Source of the DNA: an archaeon
GTDB taxonomy: Archaea; Nanobdellota; Nanobdellia; Pacearchaeales; GW2011-AR1
DNA length: 32,479 nt
Assembly: GCA_021107855.1 (NCBI GenBank)
Contig: JAIORZ010000006.1
Location: 1 to 32,479, forward strand
Reading direction: 5' to 3'
The stretch's first letter is position 1. Each line of letters starts with the position of its first letter. The notes beneath the pieces were generated by a model. That model had not been told where the DNA came from. It made no database searches and was given only the letters and a program-made list of their open reading frames with translations. Below are positions 28,113 through 32,479 of this stretch, one piece after another. The position numbers were made by a program, and so were the translations under genes.

Positions 28113-29990
28113 ATGGAAATACCAAAACAGCTAAGGAAAAAAGAATTTAGATTTATATTATTGAAGCCTGATAAAAAAGAACCTTCAGAAACAGGATGGC
28201 AAGTTAATGAAGAATTTTACGAAAAAGATGAAAATCAGGTTTGGAGAAATAAAATAACCGGAGAAACAAAACATAAAGGCGAACTCCGTTCTTATGAGTA
28301 CGATGACAAAAAGATACTAGAATGGCTAAAAGACGGCAATAACGTGGGTATTCTGGGAGGTTGTGGCGGATTGGTTGTCGTGGATTGTGATAATCCAAAG
28401 ATAAGAAATAAGCTATTTTCTATAATGCCAAAGACATTTACAGGGTTAAGTATCAATAGAAAACTACCTCATTTCTATTATCAGATAGATAAGGTTTTGG
28501 AAAAACATTCTATTAAGGATTCAAATAATGAACATCTTATGGATATTCTAGGATTGGGAGGGCAGGTCGTGTGTTGTGGCTCGGAATTTGAAGACAAAAA
28601 ATCAGAAATACTAATCGACCATGAAGTATCTTCAATATCAGCAAGCCAACTGAAATCCATATTATATCAATTCTATACTAGAAAGAAAGCGAAAGAACCA
28701 ATACGAGAAGAAGATATTAACTCAAATGACGATTTCATAAAAAAATTATGTGAGAAGGTAAACATAAAAGACGTTTTAGATGAACTGGGAATTGACACCT
28801 CAAAAAATCCAACAGACTGCCCCCTACATAGCTCTAAGGGGCATAAATGCTTTAGTTATCGTAAGAATGTAGCACACTGTTTTAATTGTGAAGGGGATTT
28901 CAATATTATTTCACTAACAAAACAATCTAAGAAATTAGAAAGTGAAGAAGCAATAGACTGGCTATCAGGAATAGGAGGACTCTCTTTAGAAAGACAGCAG
29001 GATAAGAGAAATTGGCACGAAGGAAATATTGATGCCTTACCCGAATTAGAAGTTTTAGACCTCAAAGCTATACTAAGCCACAAGCCATCGAAAAAATTTA
29101 TCATAAAAGACTTTATTTATCCTAGTGAAATATGTATGAAGTTTGGAGAGTCTGGAGATTTCAAATCTATGATTTGTTTAAACCAGTGTCTATGCATTGC
29201 CTCTGGGAAAAAGTTTTTAGGTAAATTTCAAACAAAAAAACAACCAGTTTTATATCTTAGTGCAGAAAATCATTACGACATAGACTGCGAAAGAACAAGG
29301 AAAATGATGAGGGGTCTCAAAATTAGAAGTCGCAAATTCCCATTCCATTTGATAAGAAGAGGTGAATGCGGAGATTTAATGGATAGCAGTTTTTTTGAAA
29401 GACTAGCTTATAAGATAAGGGAATTAAAGATTGGGATTGTTTATCTTGATACCATAAATCCACTTACAGGTTCCCTTGATGACAACTCTGCCAGAGACGT
29501 TACAAGCCTATTCAATAAAGTTCTAAAAAGATTGGCAGATGATTTGAAAGTTTCAGTTATTTTTTTACACCATACAGATAAGCATGGCAGGGGTTTTTTG
29601 GGCTCTACAAAGTGGTTTGGAAATTCTGATGCAGTTTGGAGAATCAGGAGAGAGAAAGGTACTAGTAGGGTTTCTATGTATAACGACAAAGATAGGGGCG
29701 GAGAAAAATCTTCGAAAAAGATTGAGATTGTTTTTGAAGAGAAGTCCATATCCCTTAATTTTGTGGGAGAAGAAGTTGCCACCAAATATACAAAAAAGAA
29801 AAAAGTCTCTCGAAATAATTTACTAGTAAAAAAGATGTTCGAACTAAATATAGGCGCAGATTGGGATAAACGAAAAATTTACGAAGCACTTAGTGAGGCT
29901 GGAATTAATCTGACAATCAATAACAATACGAATAAGGATAGTACTTGCGATAGGGCAATTAAAGAATACAAAGAGAAGGTGGCCTTATGA
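28113..29990 (+). CDS. PrimPol - CHC2-like zinc finger - RepA/DnaB-like helicase fusion (replication protein)
   Basis: The 625 residues carry three modules. At ~10-180 is a PrimPol-type archaeo-eukaryotic primase fold with GNNVGILGG and the catalytic D-x-D in VVVDCD (D91, D93), then LPHFYYQ. At ~215-285 is a zinc finger of the DnaG CHC2 style (C236-P-L-H239, C256-F-N-C259). At ~325-560 is a RecA-like ATPase with Walker A GESGDFKS (G345-S352), Walker B IGIVYLDTINP and VIFLHHTDKHG as the helicase motif-3 region, then a C-terminal winged-helix-like tail. It would prime and unwind element DNA. A GTG at 28095 is an alternative start. The adjoining iterons support a role as initiator. Confidence 0.85.
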   Translation: MEIPKQLRKKEFRFILLKPDKKEPSETGWQVNEEFYEKDENQVWRNKITGETKHKGELRSYEYDDKKILEWLKDGNNVGILGGCGGLVVVDCDNPKIRNKLFSIMPKTFTGLSINRKLPHFYYQIDKVLEKHSIKDSNNEHLMDILGLGGQVVCCGSEFEDKKSEILIDHEVSSISASQLKSILYQFYTRKKAKEPIREEDINSNDDFIKKLCEKVNIKDVLDELGIDTSKNPTDCPLHSSKGHKCFSYRKNVAHCFNCEGDFNIISLTKQSKKLESEEAIDWLSGIGGLSLERQQDKRNWHEGNIDALPELEVLDLKAILSHKPSKKFIIKDFIYPSEICMKFGESGDFKSMICLNQCLCIASGKKFLGKFQTKKQPVLYLSAENHYDIDCERTRKMMRGLKIRSRKFPFHLIRRGECGDLMDSSFFERLAYKIRELKIGIVYLDTINPLTGSLDDNSARDVTSLFNKVLKRLADDLKVSVIFLHHTDKHGRGFLGSTKWFGNSDAVWRIRREKGTSRVSMYNDKDRGGEKSSKKIEIVFEEKSISLNFVGEEVATKYTKKKKVSRNNLLVKKMFELNIGADWDKRKIYEALSEAGINLTINNNTNKDSTCDRAIKEYKEKVAL

Positions 29991-30199
29991 AAAACGAGAA
30001 ATGTTACAATGACCACTTCCTAAGGGATAATATTCACATCTTAAATTGTAAAAAATGCAAAGCAAAAACAAAGCAGTCCATCTATCATCAATCTAGGTCA
30101 AAAGGGGTCAAGCTATTTTGCCTTGTGTGTTGCACAAAGTGGAAACGTTATCATAATTTACAAAATTTGAAAGGAGGTCAGAAAATAAAATGGCAATGA
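29987..30199 (+). CDS. Small zinc-ribbon protein (70 aa)
   Basis: The 70 residues contain CKKC and CLVC pairs about 24 residues apart (residues ~21-24 and ~45-48), with a lysine-rich tail (KIKWQ). This is a probable zinc ribbon binding nucleic acid. The start overlaps the helicase stop (ATGA), so it is co-translated. No named family. Confidence 0.55.
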   Translation: MKNEKCYNDHFLRDNIHILNCKKCKAKTKQSIYHQSRSKGVKLFCLVCCTKWKRYHNLQNLKGGQKIKWQ

Positions 30200-30378
30200 T
30201 TTGTGATATGTGTTCAAAGGACATAACTTCAATAGATGGAAGAGAACAAGAAGACGCTAGATTCGTACAAACAAATTCAGGAAAACTTTGCTGTTGCATA
30301 GATTGTTCTCATGCAATAGGTAGCTGGATAACAAGTGAAGCATGCAAGAAGTTTTGCAAGAAATTTTTAGAATACTAG
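30190..30378 (+). CDS. Small zinc-binding protein (62 aa)
   Basis: The 62 residues contain CDMC near the start and CCCIDC further on, plus a C-terminal helix with two more cysteines (EACKKFCKKF). A zinc-finger fold is likely. A strong Shine-Dalgarno AGGAGGT (30172-30178) precedes the ATG, and the start overlaps the previous gene by 10 nt. Function unknown. Confidence 0.55.
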   Translation: MAMICDMCSKDITSIDGREQEDARFVQTNSGKLCCCIDCSHAIGSWITSEACKKFCKKFLEY

Positions 30379-30382
30379 TAAA

Positions 30383-30853
30383 ATGGAAGGAGAACAATTT
30401 ATCGGAAACAAAAAAGATGGAACAGAATTTAGAGAGATAGTATTACAACATCTAAAAAGAATATTAGAAATCTCATCAAGTGAACTAAGGCAGATGAAGA
30501 AAGTTTCTCTTATAGCTCACGGAGAAAGCGTGGTATATGAGGAAGACACTAGAGAAAGCTATATTCAGGCGGTAGAAGCTTTGGCAATTGTTCTCCTCCC
30601 ATACTTTGACAAAGAGATGATGGAAGAATATGACACATGTAGCGAAGTAATGAGTAGTTGGAATTTTGAATTAAAGGAAAAACTTGGAAATAAATTTGAG
30701 GAAATTAGGAAGAAGTTTTCCTTAGGAGAAATTCCAAGCGATTACTACAGCAAAATAAAAGTTAATCATGCCAAGCGACTTTTCAGGGAACTAAATTTAC
30801 TTTTGAAAAGGCAGGATTATCTCAAGGGGTCAATTTTTGGAGAAAGAGAATAA
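30383..30853 (+). CDS. Hypothetical helical protein (156 aa)
   Basis: I do not recognise this 156-residue protein. It is mostly helical, with regular hydrophobic spacing (EIVLQHLKRILEISSSELRQ; YIQAVEALAIVLLPYFDKEM; a C-terminal AKRLFRELNLLLKRQ). There is no signal peptide or clear membrane helix. It starts 4 nt after the previous stop, and its stop overlaps the ATPase start by one base. It is probably a soluble partner in the same process as the ATPase. Confidence 0.5.
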   Translation: MEGEQFIGNKKDGTEFREIVLQHLKRILEISSSELRQMKKVSLIAHGESVVYEEDTRESYIQAVEALAIVLLPYFDKEMMEEYDTCSEVMSSWNFELKEKLGNKFEEIRKKFSLGEIPSDYYSKIKVNHAKRLFRELNLLLKRQDYLKGSIFGERE

Positions 30854-31782
30854 TGCAAAATATAATATTGAAACGCGAAGGAGAATTTGCCTGGATTAGT
30901 TGGATTAAAAAGAGGATAAAGAATAACCTAAATTTTCTAGCTGGCTTTTTTGGCCCTACTGGGTCTGGAAAGACTTGGACTACTCTGAGTGTGGCCTACA
31001 TGTTAGACCCAGAGTTTGACCCGAGAGAACAATTGTCCTTTAATTTTAGCGGTCTTATGAACTCTATTAACAAGTGTAATGATAAGGAAAGTTTTTTGGG
31101 TAAGAAAAAATACAAGGTCTTGATATTCGATGAGGCTCAAACTTCTGTTAATAAGAGGGATTGGCAGAGTAGAATAAATAAACTCTTTCTCTATTTGCTA
31201 TCAACCTTTAGACATCAGAATATCATAATTTTGTTCAATAGTCCTTACTCTGATTTTTTGGATAGCGCTACTACAAAACTCATGCATGCTAAGTTTGAGC
31301 TAAAGGGTTGGAGCAGAAAAACAAAAGAAGCTCATGTTAACCCCAAACTTTTACAGTATAATGGAAATTTGAAGAAATTTTATGAACATAGGTTATATGT
31401 GATGCACAAAGGTGAAAGGGGTGCGAAAAAATTAACATACTGGATGGTTCCGTCTCCTCCCGAACACATAGTAGCTCCCTATGAGGACATGAAGACGGCT
31501 TTTACATCTAAATTAAATGAGCAAATAACAAGAGAACTGAAGGCTTTGGCCCAACAAGAAGAGGCCTCCCTAATAGACACGCCTACAAAAGAATTGAATC
31601 CAGAAAGCATGCAGCCTGACGTATGGGAAGAAGCTGGTCTTGGATACAGGACACAAGAAGAACTTAGGCAGAGGATGACTGAGAGATTGGGCAAGATGGT
31701 TAGCTTTAGTTTGCTTAATCGAAACATACAGAGCATGAGGAAAAAAGGTTGGGATATTAGAAAGTACAAAATTCATTCCTGA
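30853..31782 (+). CDS. Zot-like P-loop ATPase
   Basis: This 309-residue protein has Walker A GPTGSGKT (G34-T41), Walker B VLIFDEAQ (D93, E94), and a LYLLSTFRHQNIIILFNSP segment. The DEA-plus-RH-plus-polar-sensor arrangement resembles the Zot/gpI group of the FtsK-HerA superfamily. A charged C-terminal region (about 215-309) includes a possible winged helix (RTQEELRQRM...). Zot-like proteins drive extrusion or packaging of filamentous virus DNA or conjugative transfer. No N-terminal membrane helix is evident, unlike bacterial Zot, so a packaging or DNA-pumping role is inference. Confidence 0.65.
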   Translation: MQNIILKREGEFAWISWIKKRIKNNLNFLAGFFGPTGSGKTWTTLSVAYMLDPEFDPREQLSFNFSGLMNSINKCNDKESFLGKKKYKVLIFDEAQTSVNKRDWQSRINKLFLYLLSTFRHQNIIILFNSPYSDFLDSATTKLMHAKFELKGWSRKTKEAHVNPKLLQYNGNLKKFYEHRLYVMHKGERGAKKLTYWMVPSPPEHIVAPYEDMKTAFTSKLNEQITRELKALAQQEEASLIDTPTKELNPESMQPDVWEEAGLGYRTQEELRQRMTERLGKMVSFSLLNRNIQSMRKKGWDIRKYKIHS

Positions 31783-31802
31783 GAAACTGCGTATAACCCA
31801 GA

Positions 31803-31823
31803 ATCACCCCATATAACGGTGAT
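31803..31823 (+). other. Short stem-loop after the ATPase gene
   Basis: ATCACC (31803-31808) and GGTGAT (31818-31823) pair around a 9-nt AT-rich loop in the 94-bp spacer before the next gene. It may be a processing or termination structure. Confidence 0.3.
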
Positions 31824-31876
31824 AACTCGCCATGCCAAATTAAGCTTGGACAGGCTGGAAGAAACCAAATAATAAA

Positions 31877-32056
31877 ATGAAAAAGAAGAAAGAAACAATG
31901 TCGGAAGTATTAGAGATAGAAACTCCTAATGGGATTGAAGTTAGGCTTGGTAGTTCCGAAAAAGGTATAGATGAGTTATGTGAAAAGGCTATGGGATTAA
32001 TCTCCTTTGTAGAAGGGTTTCGTGGAGACACCAAGAAAAGGAGCTATCTAGGATAA
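31877..32056 (+). CDS. Small hypothetical protein (59 aa)
   Basis: The frame encodes 59 residues: a lysine-rich start (MKKKKETMSEVLEIETPNG), a central strand EVRLGSS, then a helix (GIDELCEKAMGLISFVEGF). It resembles the small amphipathic proteins often encoded in archaeal elements, but no family is recognised. Its last base overlaps the next start. Confidence 0.4.
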   Translation: MKKKKETMSEVLEIETPNGIEVRLGSSEKGIDELCEKAMGLISFVEGFRGDTKKRSYLG

Positions 32057-32133
32057 TGAAATTCAAAACTAAACTAATATTGGTTGAACTAACCCTTTTA
32101 ATTTATTTCACAATTAGTATTATGATAAAATGA
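32056..32133 (+). CDS. Possible 25-residue membrane peptide
   Basis: ATG overlaps the preceding TAA, and its TGA overlaps the recombinase ATG (ATGA). The product starts MKFKTKLILVELTLLIYFTI: a short basic start then a single hydrophobic helix. Tight overlaps on both sides favour translation, but a frame this short may be chance. Confidence 0.3.
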   Translation: MKFKTKLILVELTLLIYFTISIMIK

Positions 32134-32479
32134 AAACCGCCTTATATCTAAGAGTCTCAACGGCAGACCAAACAACTCTTAATCAAGAGATAGAACTAAA
32201 GAAGTATTGTGAGCTAAACCAATTAGAAATTTATAGCATATACAAAGACGAAGGGGTCTCGGGTTCCAAAACAACAAGGCCAGAATTAGATAAAATGTTA
32301 CAAGATATGAGAAGAGGCTGCTTCAGCTCTATTGTTGTTTGGAAGTTTGATAGACTAGGAAGGTCAACTTCTCATTTATTACAAGTCTTAGAGGAATTAA
32401 AGAACAAGAAGGTTAGACTCATAGCAACATCCCAGAACATAGACACCTCTACTCCTATGGGAAAATTCTTCTTCACTAT
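32130..32479 (+). CDS. Serine recombinase (resolvase/invertase), 3' end outside window
   Basis: The first ~116 residues show the resolvase catalytic domain: YLRVSTADQ with nucleophile S10 and R8, YKDEGVSGSK, RPELDKML, IVVWKFDRLGRS, and ATSQNIDTSTPMGKFF. The C-terminal part, which would tell a small resolvase from a large integrase or an IS607-type protein, is out of view. It could resolve multimers, invert DNA or mobilise a nested element. It is unusual alongside a tyrosine integrase in the same element, though not unprecedented. Confidence 0.9.
   Translation, partial: MKTALYLRVSTADQTTLNQEIELKKYCELNQLEIYSIYKDEGVSGSKTTRPELDKMLQDMRRGCFSSIVVWKFDRLGRSTSHLLQVLEELKNKKVRLIATSQNIDTSTPMGKFFFT

Larger units (their letters stand above)
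25269..32479 (+). mobile_element. Integrated plasmid/virus-like element (right end beyond window)
   Basis: From the 3' end of tRNA-Arg to the window edge, all genes run on the plus strand and are element-type. They encode a tyrosine integrase, a winged-helix protein, a set of tiny proteins, a PrimPol-helicase behind an iteron region, zinc-finger proteins, a Zot-like ATPase and a serine recombinase. Translation signals change too: strong Shine-Dalgarno sites (27551-27560, 27875-27880, 30172-30178) replace leaderless starts. The left attachment site should lie in the tRNA-Arg 3' half; no second copy of that sequence is visible here, so the right end is outside. No capsid gene was recognised, so plasmid versus virus is open. 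Confidence 0.8.

Noticed and set aside
29584-29826. 80-codon frame overlapping the helicase module
   Set aside because: It is an out-of-frame shadow of the RecA-like domain, with no start signal or motif.

Overview
This window is most likely a chromosomal segment of an AT-rich archaeon. The evidence seen directly is a tRNA-Gly with a bulge-helix-bulge intron after position 37, a secF-secD pair of archaeal type, split transketolase subunits, and TATA-like boxes whose centres lie about 24-28 nt upstream of many start codons, which is the archaeal leaderless pattern. The small genes and family mix would fit a DPANN-type lineage, but that placement is inference.

Positions 1-8905 hold a surface-glycan or glycoprotein decoration cluster. 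It starts with the tail of a probable STT3/AglB oligosaccharyltransferase. Then come three glycosyltransferases of different folds, two zinc-finger class I methyltransferases, an FkbM and a TylF-type O-methyltransferase, an unrecognised 421-residue protein, and a decayed C-terminal copy of that protein. The strand changes often, and the region is noticeably AT-richer than the first methyltransferase gene. One glycosyltransferase gene contains a run of ten G.

Positions 8907-18473 look like a nucleotide-sugar pathway. The genes are a C-methyltransferase, an SDR, a sugar nucleotidyltransferase, a P-loop kinase and a transposase-derived zinc-HTH protein divergent from a tight five-gene operon. 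That operon encodes a nucleotidyltransferase-like/kinase fusion, a two-cupin isomerase-like protein, a GmhA-like SIS isomerase and both transketolase halves. A HAD phosphatase follows on the other strand. Transketolase plus SIS isomerase, kinase, phosphatase and nucleotidyltransferase is the set expected for an NDP-heptose-like sugar made from sedoheptulose 7-phosphate.

Positions 18524-24353 read leftwards: secF, secD, a Wzx-like flippase, a WecG/TagA-type glycosyltransferase and a GT4 glycosyltransferase. A small HNH protein and three tRNAs (Gly-UCC, Leu-CAA, Arg-CCU) follow at 24435-25268. The tRNA-Leu is flanked by broken copies of its own ends.

From tRNA-Arg to the window end lies an integrated plasmid- or virus-like element that is not complete here. 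It has a tyrosine integrase immediately after the tRNA and a run of small genes, including an LSm-like one. An iteron/hairpin region that could be an origin lies just before a PrimPol-zinc finger-helicase fusion. Further on are two zinc-finger proteins, a Zot-like P-loop ATPase and a serine recombinase cut by the window end. Several element genes carry strong Shine-Dalgarno sequences, unlike the mostly leaderless host genes.
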